From Bacillota bacterium (GTDB lineage: Bacteria > Bacillota > Clostridia > Christensenellales > Aristaeellaceae): 64,000 bases of DNA. The notes beneath the pieces were generated by a model that saw only the letters and a list, made by a program, of their open reading frames with translations, did no database searches and was not told the origin of the DNA. Of the stretch, positions 8,139 through 15,889 are shown in pieces. Position 1 is the first letter of the stretch. Each line of letters opens with the position of its first letter. The stretch covers positions 1 to 64,000 of the forward strand of contig JASGUQ010000014.1 of assembly GCA_030057655.1 (NCBI GenBank), written 5' to 3'. Position numbers and translations under genes: made by a program.

Positions 8139-9341
8139 TTAATCCTCCTCCAGCAGCAGCCGGAGGGCGTCCAGCGCGTTCTGGGCGGCCTGCAGGCTGT
8201 AATACTCGCGCCCGCGCAAGGGGAAGGCGCCGGCGCGCTCGGCGGTTTTGTCATTTAAAAGCGCGGCGCAGGCATAGGATGAGCCATATTGGTTGATGAC
8301 CAGGGCGCAGGGGGTTTGAAAGCGCTTCTGCGCCAGGGCGGCCAGCTCCCGGCAGGCCTGGGTCGGATCCTCCGGCAGGTTACCCTCGCCCAGGGCTTTG
8401 TAAAGCCCCTCTATCGTGTTCGCGGACAGGCCGAGGCGGAAGATATCTTCAGCCCGGTCGGTTTCCTGCAGCCTTTTTGCGGCAAGCCCGCCGGTGCCGG
8501 CCTCCAGGACGCAGAGCGACATCTGTTTTTCTGTCAGTTGATCCGCGATCACGCTTTCCAGGTTTTTTACGTCCACGCCGTACACGGCCTTGCCCAGGCG
8601 CTGCCTGATCTGCGCGATAACAGGCTTGATGAGGGCCTCCGCTTCCTCCTTTGTTTTGGCCCTGGCGGTTAAACGGATGCTGGACTCCCCGTCCTTGGCG
8701 TAGGGGGCCAGGGTGGGGTTTTGCCCTTTGTCCATCAGGTCCTGAAGCATCTCCGCCATGCGCGACTCGCCCAGGGAGGCGACGCGCACGACGCTGGAAA
8801 ACAGCGCGCTGTCTGAATAAGCCTTGAGCCTGGGCACGACCTCGTGATCAAACATGGGCATCATTTCCCTGGGCGGGCCGGGCATCAAAAAGGCGGTGTG
8901 GCCCTTGTCGTCCCACATCACGCAGCCGGGGGCGGTGCCATGCGGGTTTTTGAGCATCTGCCCCTTCCTTGGCATCAGCGCCTGTTTTTCATTGTTGTGG
9001 GGCATGACGCGCTTTGTCAGCGCGTAAAAAGCTTTGATCTCATTGAGTGCGTCCTGATCCAGGTACAGTTCGGTCTGAAAGCACTCCGCCACCGCTTCCT
9101 TGGTCAGGTCGTCCCTGGTGGGGCCAAGGCCGCCGGTGAACAGCAGGATCTCCGCCCTGTTCATGGCGTCATAGATGGCTTTTTTGAGCCTGGCCTCATT
9201 GTCGCCAACGACGGTCTGGATGTACAGATCAAGGCCCAATTGGGACAAGCCCCGGGCCAAAAACTGGGCGTTGATGTTGAGGATCTCGCCCAGGAGCAGT
9301 TCCGTCCCCACACAGATGATCTCGCAGCGTTTCTTGCTCAT
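8139..9341 (-). CDS. cinA: CinA family protein (NMN deamidase / competence-damage protein)
   Basis: A 400-residue protein with the usual two-domain CinA layout. The N-terminal MoCF-like domain (about 1-170) starts CEIICVGTELLLGEILNINAQFLA and carries LFTGGLGPTRDDLTKEAV and FLMPGPPREM, all family hallmarks. The C-terminal domain (about 255-400) corresponds to the nicotinamide-nucleotide amidohydrolase part, though its LCVLEAGTGGLAAKRL segment departs from the usual SxTGG active-site context (AESCTGG in many members): the position of the catalytic Ser reads Ala-Gly. The amidase activity may therefore be weakened. The protein recycles NMN in the pyridine nucleotide cycle in related bacteria. Confidence 0.9.
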   Translation of the reverse strand: MSKKRCEIICVGTELLLGEILNINAQFLARGLSQLGLDLYIQTVVGDNEARLKKAIYDAMNRAEILLFTGGLGPTRDDLTKEAVAECFQTELYLDQDALNEIKAFYALTKRVMPHNNEKQALMPRKGQMLKNPHGTAPGCVMWDDKGHTAFLMPGPPREMMPMFDHEVVPRLKAYSDSALFSSVVRVASLGESRMAEMLQDLMDKGQNPTLAPYAKDGESSIRLTARAKTKEEAEALIKPVIAQIRQRLGKAVYGVDVKNLESVIADQLTEKQMSLCVLEAGTGGLAAKRLQETDRAEDIFRLGLSANTIEGLYKALGEGNLPEDPTQACRELAALAQKRFQTPCALVINQYGSSYACAALLNDKTAERAGAFPLRGREYYSLQAAQNALDALRLLLEED

Positions 9342-9546
9342 CCTGGTTTCCCGCCTTTTGTTTGTTCCGTATTAATATACCACAGATCGTGAGCGCTGCT
9401 CCGTGCGAACGCCGCTGTAAACAAAACGACGCCCCGGCCACGCGCAACACAAGAGAACAGGCTGCAAATGAAGGACGCATTAGAACTGCGGCGCCAGAAA
9501 ATAGAAAAAATGCATCTAAAAAACTGATAAAAAATACAAACAAAGA

Positions 9547-9575
9547 TTGACGGCTTCAGGATGGTATGATATATT
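9547..9575 (+). promoter_or_regulatory. Sigma-A promoter of cstA
   Basis: TTGACG (9547-9552), a 17-bp spacer and TATATT (9570-9575), about 90 bp upstream of cstA. The remaining 316-bp cinA-cstA gap shows no further gene or riboswitch that I recognise. Confidence 0.6.
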
Positions 9576-9663
9576 TCCTATATAAAAATAAGATAATGCC
9601 GCGTCATGAAAGGAGGGTGCGGCCGATACGGGTGCTATATCGAATCATTTTACGGAGGTGCCT

Positions 9664-11238
9664 ATGGTTTATTTCGTGGTTGGCCTGGTCATCCTGGTAG
9701 TCGGCGGATGGCTGTACGGCAAGTTCGTGGAAAAACAGTTTGGTCCGGATGACCGGAAGACCCCGGCTTACACAAAAGGTGACGGCGTTGACTACGTGCC
9801 CATCAAGGGCTGGAAAAACACGCTGATCAACCTGCTGAACATCGCGGGTACCGGCCCCGTCCTGGGTCCCATCCAGGGCATCCTCTTTGGGCCGATCGCG
9901 TTCATCACCATTCCCATCGGCTGCGTGCTGGCCGGCGCCATGCACGACTATTTCAACGGCATGATCGCCACCCGCAACGGTGGCGCGCAGATGCCCAGGA
10001 TCATCACCAAGTACCTGGGGAAGAAGGTCAAAGGCTTCTACCTGATCTTCTCCAGCATCCTGCTGCTGCTGGTCGGCGTGGTCTTTGTCTACACCCCCGG
10101 CGACCTGATCGTCGGCGACATCCTGGGCCAGTCCACCGCTGTTGACAACTGGGTTGTCTGGGCGGTGTACGCGGTCATCTTCCTGTACTACGTCGCGGCC
10201 ACAGTCTTCCCCATCGACCAGATCATCGGCCGCATCTACCCCCTCTTCGGCGCGTTTTTGATCGTGTCCGCGCTGGGCGTCATGATCGGCACTTTTGTCA
10301 GCGGCGGCCAGTACCTGGGCAACCTCAACGGCCTGATCTTCCAGAAGAGCGCTGAAGGCGTTGCTTCGTATGCGCCCTTTGCCGGCGGTTTTGTCGGCCA
10401 CATGGGCGGCTTCCCCTTCATCCCTGTCTTCTTTATCACAGTGGCCTGCGGCATCCTGTCCGGCTTCCACGGCAGCCAGACCGCGCTGATTGGCCGCACC
10501 ATTGAGCATGAGAAGCAGGGCCGCCACATCTTCTACACCTCCATGATCCTGGAAGGCGCGATCGCCATGGCCTGGGCGGCCGGCGCGATGGTGCTTTTCA
10601 ACATGGCTCAGCTGAACGAAGCCGGTGACGCGCTGGTCGCGGGCGCCGCGCTCAACCACAACACCACCCGCATGGTGGGCGTTGTTTCCCGCCACTTCAT
10701 GGGCAATATCGGCGGCCTGCTCGCCATCATCGGCGTCATCGTGCTGCCCATCACCTCCGGCGACACCGCCTTCCGCGCGCTGCGGCTTCAGATCGCGGAG
10801 CGCTTCAACATCGACCAGGGCCCCTATGCCAAGCGCATGGGCCTGGCGGTTGCCCTGTTCATTCCCGCGATCGCCATCCTCGTCTGGGCAAAAGCGGACG
10901 CCAACGGCTTTAACATCCTCTGGCGCTACTTCGGCTTTGCCAACCAGGCGCTGGCCGTCTTCTCCCTGGGCATGAGCGCCATCTACCTGAAGGTGCACAA
11001 GAAGAACTTCTGGATCGCATTCATCCCGATGCTGTTTTACACCTTCATCGTGTTCAGCTTCATCTTTCACGCGGACATCGGCTTTAACCTGGACACCCTG
11101 CTGGGTCTCACCAAGGACAACCCCCATGTGTACACGGCTTCCTACATCGCGGGTGCCCTTGTGACCCTGGCTTACGGCTTCTTCATCTGGAAGCGGATGC
11201 ACACCACCAAGGAAGACCTGACAACCTACGAAGTATAA
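9664..11238 (+). CDS. cstA: CstA-family pyruvate/peptide transporter
   Basis: A 524-residue integral membrane protein with about 15 hydrophobic segments. It carries CstA-family signatures: the early GGWLYGKFVEKQFGPDD segment, GTGPVLGPIQGILFGPIAF near residue 70, a GATRNGGAQ-like loop (IATRNGGAQMPRI) and GFHGSQTALIGRTIEHEKQGRHIFY in the centre. Family members take up pyruvate and possibly peptides when carbon is scarce. It is shorter than the roughly 700-residue enterobacterial CstA and belongs to the compact clostridial form. The ATG at 9664 follows GGAGG at 9654-9658. Single gene with its own promoter and terminator. Confidence 0.9.
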   Translation: MVYFVVGLVILVVGGWLYGKFVEKQFGPDDRKTPAYTKGDGVDYVPIKGWKNTLINLLNIAGTGPVLGPIQGILFGPIAFITIPIGCVLAGAMHDYFNGMIATRNGGAQMPRIITKYLGKKVKGFYLIFSSILLLLVGVVFVYTPGDLIVGDILGQSTAVDNWVVWAVYAVIFLYYVAATVFPIDQIIGRIYPLFGAFLIVSALGVMIGTFVSGGQYLGNLNGLIFQKSAEGVASYAPFAGGFVGHMGGFPFIPVFFITVACGILSGFHGSQTALIGRTIEHEKQGRHIFYTSMILEGAIAMAWAAGAMVLFNMAQLNEAGDALVAGAALNHNTTRMVGVVSRHFMGNIGGLLAIIGVIVLPITSGDTAFRALRLQIAERFNIDQGPYAKRMGLAVALFIPAIAILVWAKADANGFNILWRYFGFANQALAVFSLGMSAIYLKVHKKNFWIAFIPMLFYTFIVFSFIFHADIGFNLDTLLGLTKDNPHVYTASYIAGALVTLAYGFFIWKRMHTTKEDLTTYEV

Positions 11239-11260
11239 GCGTTTATCCTAACGCAAGCAG

Positions 11261-11290
11261 GACCACCGGCAATTTCGCCGGTGGTTTTGT
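11261..11290 (+). terminator. Terminator of cstA
   Basis: A 9-bp stem ACCACCGGC / GCCGGTGGT (11262-11270 and 11277-11285) followed by TTTGTTG. Confidence 0.8.
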
Positions 11291-11300
11291 TGTATATAGA

Positions 11301-11990
11301 AAACCCCGCGCTAGGCGTGGGGTTCAAGAGAGCTTACAGCGATACGTATGACAAAAAACTCCTTTTGCTAATATAACGTTGCGGTCTGCCAACTGCAACA
11401 AAGCAAAAGGAGGTCATTAGATGTCTAACGACATGAAAAGCTTAGCACATACGCGCTGGAACTGTAAATATCACATAGTATTCGCACCGAAGTATCGAAG
11501 AATGTTTTTTATGGGGAAAAGAAAAGGGAAATCGGGAAAATACTGAGGCAACTATGTGAATGGAAGGGAGTAGAGATACATGAAGCAGAGGTGTGTCCAG
11601 ACCATATCCATATGTTAGTAAATATTCCACCGAAAGTAGCAGTATCAAGCTTTATGGGATACTTGAAGGGAAAGAGCAGTGTGCTGATATATGAGAAGTT
11701 TGGGGAGCTGAAATACAAGTATAGAAACCGTGAGTTCTGGTGCAGAGGGTATTACGTGGACACAGTAGGAAAGAACACGAAAGCAATAACAGAATACATC
11801 AAGCATCAACTCCAGGAAGACAAACTAGGGGAACAAATGACAATGTTAGGAAAAACTAACGACAACCCGTTTACGGGTAGCAAGTAACAGCTTACGCGAT
11901 TGGCAGACCGTACTAGCGCCTGCGAGGGCGCAAGCTAGTATTCTAGGGCTATGCCCGCATATGAAAAGCCACCGGCTAGGCCGGTGGATG
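11301..11990 (+). mobile_element. IS200/IS605-family insertion sequence, tnpA only
   Basis: An element of about 700 bp. Both ends carry hairpins with the same CTAGG loop: 302-310/316-324 of the 11 kb block on the left and CCACCGG-CTAGG-CCGGTGG (11969-11987) on the right. Inside are the inverted pair GGTCTGCCAA (11383-11392) and TTGGCAGACC (11900-11909), and a near-direct pair AGCTTACAGCGAT (11331-11343) and AGCTTACGCGAT (11889-11900). A further stem TACTAGC/GCTAGTA lies to the right of tnpA. Subterminal hairpins rather than terminal repeats with target duplication fit single-strand transposition by a Y1 transposase. The single tnpA is frameshifted, so the copy is probably immobile unless served in trans. 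Confidence 0.8.
11421..11887 (+). pseudogene. tnpA: Frameshifted IS200-type Y1 transposase
   Basis: Translation starts at 11421 after AAAGGAGG and reads MSNDMKSLAHTRWNCKYHIV, the standard IS200 TnpA opening. At the T6 run (11505-11510) one base is missing; the frame then stops at about 11546. The remainder is intact in the next frame up to 11887, with the HUH motif (CPDHIHMLV) and the late Tyr segment (EYIKHQLQED). The joined product would be about 156 residues, the normal family length. A single-base deletion in a homopolymer could also be a sequencing error, so the inactivity is likely but not certain. Confidence 0.8.
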
Positions 11991-12063
11991 GTTACTTTTC
12001 CAGAGGAAGGTATTCCGAGGAACTGAGCTTGTTTATATATGGCTTTCTTAGGTTCAATATCGT

Positions 12064-13551
12064 TTATTTGTCTGTCCTGCCAGAGGGAGTAATGAAAACA
12101 TTATTCAGCATTTCCCTGTCCAGTTTCATCTCCGCCAGGCTCCAGACGTACCAGGGTGAAGGGCCGCGGCGGTGGAGATCCCGGATCGCTTCTGCTGCGT
12201 CCAATGACCCGTTTTCTTGCAGGCGACGCAGGGCAGGCAGCGCGTCCGCGCCCAGGGAAGCGAGATAGCCGGTGTCTGCGGTGCGCAAACTTCCCTTGAT
12301 GAAGGCTTCGGCGTTCCAATTGGCCACCAGGGCTGCCGGGCTCAGCAGGTTCAGACCCACCCAGCTGGCCAGGGCCAAAGCGGCGAGGGGGCGGAACAGC
12401 CGGGCGTCAGGGTGAAGCAGCCGCACGGTGAAGGCGGCCAGCGCGGAGAGGATCATCGCCATGGCCCACAGGGTGATGAGGCGCAGCAGGCTGAAACCGA
12501 AGGCCTCAATGTACAGGATCATCCGTCTTGCGGCGGACAGCAGCATCAGCGCGCTCAGGAGGATCAGCGCGCCGTTTAAAACGCGCAGCGGCAGGCTGCG
12601 CTGCCCTTTTTTTAGGGTCAGGGACATGAGGCCGATGTTCAGCGCGCCGATAAACACCAGTTCAAAGAAGCCTTTTCGGGCATACTGCGCCCAGCCGCCT
12701 GCCATGGCGGCGCTTTTAGCCCCGCCAAACAGGTAGTTGACCTGCACCCAGACAAACAAGGCGTAAGCCGTTATCAGCGCCCCCAGCACCACCGCTGCGG
12801 TCAGCACCGGCAGGGAAATAGCCTTCTTGTCTTGAACCGGGTTCACCGGCTGACGGATTCCCCAGATCAGGGAGAACAGCATTAAGCCCAGCCCCAGGGT
12901 CAGAAAAATGTTGATGGCAGCGCCCGTTCCCTGCGTCAGGCTCAGCCCCTTCAACAACTTGCTGAGCCCGGCGGAGAACACCTCGTCCGCTGAGGACAAG
13001 AGCCTCAGCGCCACGGCCAGGACCGGAATGGCGATCAGAAGGCCCAGCCCCAGGTTTTTCAGGCTTTTGTGCTGGTCCTTTTTGAGGGCCGCGACGCCGC
13101 GAAAGGGCTTGTCCATGTGGCGCACGCTGTCTTTAACGGCGCGCCCCGCGAGGCTCACCAGCGCCCTTGGCCCATGGGGCAGCGCGTCAGCGCCGCTTGA
13201 CAGGGCATACAAGCCTGTTAAGAGCGCGGCGGTCAGCACGGGCAGGTTCATCAGCCGCATGTCCTCATTGGCAAAAAGCGCGTAGGTAAGGGCAAGCAGC
13301 AGCGCGCAAACCACCGTAAAAACACCGCCTTTGGAAATGTTCAGGCTTCCCCATAGCCGCCAGAAGGTGAGCGCAGCCCCTGAAAAGGTGAAGACCGTCA
13401 CCCCCAGGCCGGGCAGCCGCGACCAGCCCGCGAAGCCGTAGACCACCATCGCGGACAAGGCCAGGGTCCCGGCCAGCGCGAGCCAATCCTGAAGGGTGAG
13501 AGCGACTGCTTTTGTCTTGTTTGCGTTGTCCTTTTTTAATTCAGGTTCCAT
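12064..13551 (-). CDS. Multi-pass membrane protein, DUF4153/DUF4173-like
   Basis: A 495-residue protein with roughly 11-12 transmembrane segments after a short Lys-rich cytosolic tail. The last 100 residues are soluble and begin NWNAEAFIKGSLRTADTGYLASLGADALPALRRL. An Asn-rich stretch followed by DxxYLxxLGxDAxPAL is typical of the C-terminal part of DUF4153/DUF4173 proteins. No function is established for them. The gene lies downstream of a small XRE regulator and a DUF2975 protein on the same strand, about 70 bp after the former, and is probably in their operon. A role in envelope homeostasis is only a guess. Confidence 0.7.
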   Translation of the reverse strand: MEPELKKDNANKTKAVALTLQDWLALAGTLALSAMVVYGFAGWSRLPGLGVTVFTFSGAALTFWRLWGSLNISKGGVFTVVCALLLALTYALFANEDMRLMNLPVLTAALLTGLYALSSGADALPHGPRALVSLAGRAVKDSVRHMDKPFRGVAALKKDQHKSLKNLGLGLLIAIPVLAVALRLLSSADEVFSAGLSKLLKGLSLTQGTGAAINIFLTLGLGLMLFSLIWGIRQPVNPVQDKKAISLPVLTAAVVLGALITAYALFVWVQVNYLFGGAKSAAMAGGWAQYARKGFFELVFIGALNIGLMSLTLKKGQRSLPLRVLNGALILLSALMLLSAARRMILYIEAFGFSLLRLITLWAMAMILSALAAFTVRLLHPDARLFRPLAALALASWVGLNLLSPAALVANWNAEAFIKGSLRTADTGYLASLGADALPALRRLQENGSLDAAEAIRDLHRRGPSPWYVWSLAEMKLDREMLNNVFITPSGRTDK

Positions 13552-13622
13552 AGATCCTCCTTTTTGCCGTCAGCAAACAGGGCTTCACATGTATGAGGCC
13601 TTGCTGCGCGGTTTTTTACTTA

Positions 13623-13832
13623 TCAGGTGTTTTCGTCTTCCCAGGCTAGGATGTCGCCGGGCTGGCAGTTAAGCGCCCGGCAGATGGCGTCCAGGGTTTC
13701 AAACCGGATCGCCTTTGCCCGCCCGTTTTTTAAGATGGAGATGTTTGCGATGGTGATGCCCACGCGCTCCGCCAGCTCGGTCACGCTCATTTTGCGGCGG
13801 GCCAGCATCACGCCCAGATCAATGCGGATCAT
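13623..13832 (-). CDS. Small XRE/Cro-type regulator
   Basis: A 69-residue protein that is almost entirely one helix-turn-helix: MLARRKMSVTELAERVGITI, then the recognition helix (ANISILKNGRAKAIRF) and ETLDAICRALNCQPGDILAWE. This short form (YozG-like) is repeatedly found next to DUF2975 membrane proteins, as here, where the DUF2975 stop is 9 bp upstream. It is likely to regulate its own operon. It has no sensor domain, so the membrane partner may provide the signal. Confidence 0.85.
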   Translation of the reverse strand: MIRIDLGVMLARRKMSVTELAERVGITIANISILKNGRAKAIRFETLDAICRALNCQPGDILAWEDENT

Positions 13833-13841
13833 GCGGCCCCC

Positions 13842-14336
13842 TTAAATGGTCAGGTCCTGATCCTGCTGCAGGATCACGGCCTTGTTCAACAGCAGGCTCA
13901 GCGCCTGGCTCAGGAGGGCGACCCCCGCGAAGAAGCAGGCGAGCAGCGCCAAAAGCCACAGGTTGCCGCGCGCCAGGTTTGCGCCGGCCCAGAGCTTCAG
14001 CCCGTACAGCAGCAGGGCGAGCGCGGCGGTCATCCCTGCCGCGATCCGCAGGTAGTTTGCGATGTGCTTCATGGCGGCGACGTTCTCCGGGCTAAAGGAG
14101 CGGTCCTCCCCGATGCGGACGCAGACGCCCCAGAAACGCCACAGGCTGAGGTAGCACAGGACGCCAATGCCCCAGATCCATACCAGGGCCGGGACGCGCA
14201 GCCCCGCGAACCTGGGAAAGGCCAGCGCGCTGACCCGCGCCAGGATGGGCGCTTCCACCGCGAACACCAAGATCCCCAGGACCGCGGCCCCGATGCAGGC
14301 GGCCTTCAGCCATTTGGCCACATTGTGTTGCTTCAT
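13842..14336 (-). CDS. DUF2975 membrane protein
   Basis: A 164-residue protein with four predicted membrane spans (about 10-32, 48-68, 95-115, 125-150). The loop between spans two and three carries the DUF2975-like RIGEDRSFSPENVAAMKHIANYL. The start at 14336 has GAGGAGG upstream; the longer frame to 14390 has no such site. It is the first gene of an apparent operon with the small XRE regulator. These pairs are widespread in Firmicutes, but their function is unknown. Confidence 0.8.
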   Translation of the reverse strand: MKQHNVAKWLKAACIGAAVLGILVFAVEAPILARVSALAFPRFAGLRVPALVWIWGIGVLCYLSLWRFWGVCVRIGEDRSFSPENVAAMKHIANYLRIAAGMTAALALLLYGLKLWAGANLARGNLWLLALLACFFAGVALLSQALSLLLNKAVILQQDQDLTI

Positions 14337-14432
14337 TTCTCCGTCCTCCTCGGCGCTACAATAGCACAGAAAAAGATCGAATGTCAACAATTATTTATCG
14401 ACATTCGATAAAAACGAAAATACAGAATTTAG

Positions 14433-15500
14433 TTATTTGTTTAAGTATTCTGCCAGCTCGCTGCGTTTGGTGATGCCGATCTTCTGGAAAATCATTGAGA
14501 GATAGGCTTTCACGGTGTTGATCGAAATGTTCAGATTGTCCGCGATCTCCTGGTTGGTCTTGCCTTTGGCGGCCATCATTGCCAGAGAGAACTCGTAGGG
14601 CGTCAACAGGTTGGTCACCTTGCCATAGGACAGCGGATTGTGGATCTCTGTCCATCCGCGTCTGAAACGGGTCACTTTTTCAGCTATGAAAAGATATAGT
14701 TCAGGCTCATGTTCGCGGATATGCTTTTCAACCAAGCCCTGCAAGGGGCCGTGATGCCCGATAAACGGCTGAATGTAGCCGTCTGGTTTTGCTAACTCCA
14801 ACGCTTTGAGAAAGAAGCGGTCAGACAGTTCAAAACGGGACAAATTGATGGCTGCCATGGACGCCACCAAATTCAAATAGATGCGTAAAATCAGATGGCG
14901 GTCGGCAGCCATGACCAGCGCGGCCTCCGCGACACCAAGCGCTTGCCCATACTCCTGTTGAAGATACAAGGCATAGGATTGGGCGTACAGCATAAAGAGC
15001 CGGGCTCCCTCGGAACAATGGGAAAAGAGTTCCATCGGAACCGAAGTTGTTTTATCACCAAGGTGAAAAAAAGCGGACAAAACAAAGCGATAGATATCAT
15101 TCAGCGCGGCATTGTGCTGATTCTCCGGGTTCTGCTCCTTTGCCTGCAGGGCTCGCAAATCTTTCCGGGCAACCTCGATCTTGTTGAGGGCTACATTGGC
15201 AAAGGCATGCGCCAGCAAGGCAAAATGACTGATCTCGGGGTGCCGGCTGTTCATGCAGCGTTCAGCTTCAACAGAGGTTTCCTCATATTGCGCTTTTAAA
15301 AAGGAGTCTACAATTTTTGCAATCGCGCGCTCTTCCTCATCAGACAAGGCCCCGCCCGCCTCAATTGAACTGTCCAGAGCAGGCCAGTCTGCAAACAGAT
15401 ATTCTACAATGGCTTCCGCGCTGCTGCCGTGCTGCCGCGCGGCCAAAGGCGCGTCCTGCGGATCAGGGATGCCAACGCTTTTTAAATCCTTTTCTTCCAT
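14433..15500 (-). CDS. LuxR-family transcriptional regulator with helical N-terminal domain
   Basis: A 355-residue regulator. The last 65 residues are a LuxR/GerE HTH: LTPYEFSLAMMAAKGKTNQE, IADNLNISINTVKAYLSMIF and QKIGITKRSELAEYL. The first 280 residues are helical and look like TPR-type repeats (paired helices of about 34 residues), as in the ligand-binding part of MalT/LAL regulators but without the ATPase domain. The start at 15500 is preceded by GGAGA with 6-bp spacing; a GTG at 15521 is less likely. It is divergent from the alkylsulfatase gene, with 389 bp between them, and probably controls it. Confidence 0.85.
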   Translation of the reverse strand: MEEKDLKSVGIPDPQDAPLAARQHGSSAEAIVEYLFADWPALDSSIEAGGALSDEEERAIAKIVDSFLKAQYEETSVEAERCMNSRHPEISHFALLAHAFANVALNKIEVARKDLRALQAKEQNPENQHNAALNDIYRFVLSAFFHLGDKTTSVPMELFSHCSEGARLFMLYAQSYALYLQQEYGQALGVAEAALVMAADRHLILRIYLNLVASMAAINLSRFELSDRFFLKALELAKPDGYIQPFIGHHGPLQGLVEKHIREHEPELYLFIAEKVTRFRRGWTEIHNPLSYGKVTNLLTPYEFSLAMMAAKGKTNQEIADNLNISINTVKAYLSMIFQKIGITKRSELAEYLNK

Positions 15501-15676
15501 TTCATTCTCCTGCAGTTTCACTGCATCAACTGCTTGAGTCGTTCCAAAACGGCTCCCGTCATTTTAAGGAGACCAAGCAATGAACTTTACTAAATTCATT
15601 TTATCACAGAACAGGTTGATTATAAATGTCGGAAATCAAACAAATGGAATTTATTTAAATCAAATGCCAATGAAAG

Positions 15677-15730
15677 TATATCCTTTTTTGATGAAAAACG
15701 GGTATTCCGGTAAACAGATTTCTCCATTAT
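15677..15730 (+). promoter_or_regulatory. Upstream element of the alkylsulfatase gene, shared with the fibronectin gene
   Basis: TATATC, CTTTTTTG and AAAAACGGGTATTCC (15694-15708), then CATTAT at 15725-15730 as a possible -10. Spacing is identical to the copy at 2-55. It lies in the 389-bp LuxR/alkylsulfatase divergent region, which otherwise is AT-rich and without a convincing gene. Confidence 0.5.
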
Positions 15731-15889
15731 TCTATAACTGGATAAACCATTCATTGCGCCCCTGATGCCGCTGCCGTGGTCCCTCACCCGGAGCAATTGT
15801 TCGCTTTCTTGAGAGAAGGGCGGATAGCCGTTCTCAGAAGACCTGCATCCAAGGCAATGAATGTTCACCCATTAGAAAGGAGAAATACA

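Noticed and set aside
9604-11202. 532-codon open frame antisense to cstA
   Set aside because: A shadow of GC-rich coding sequence with His/Asp/Val-rich, low-complexity content and no ribosome binding site.
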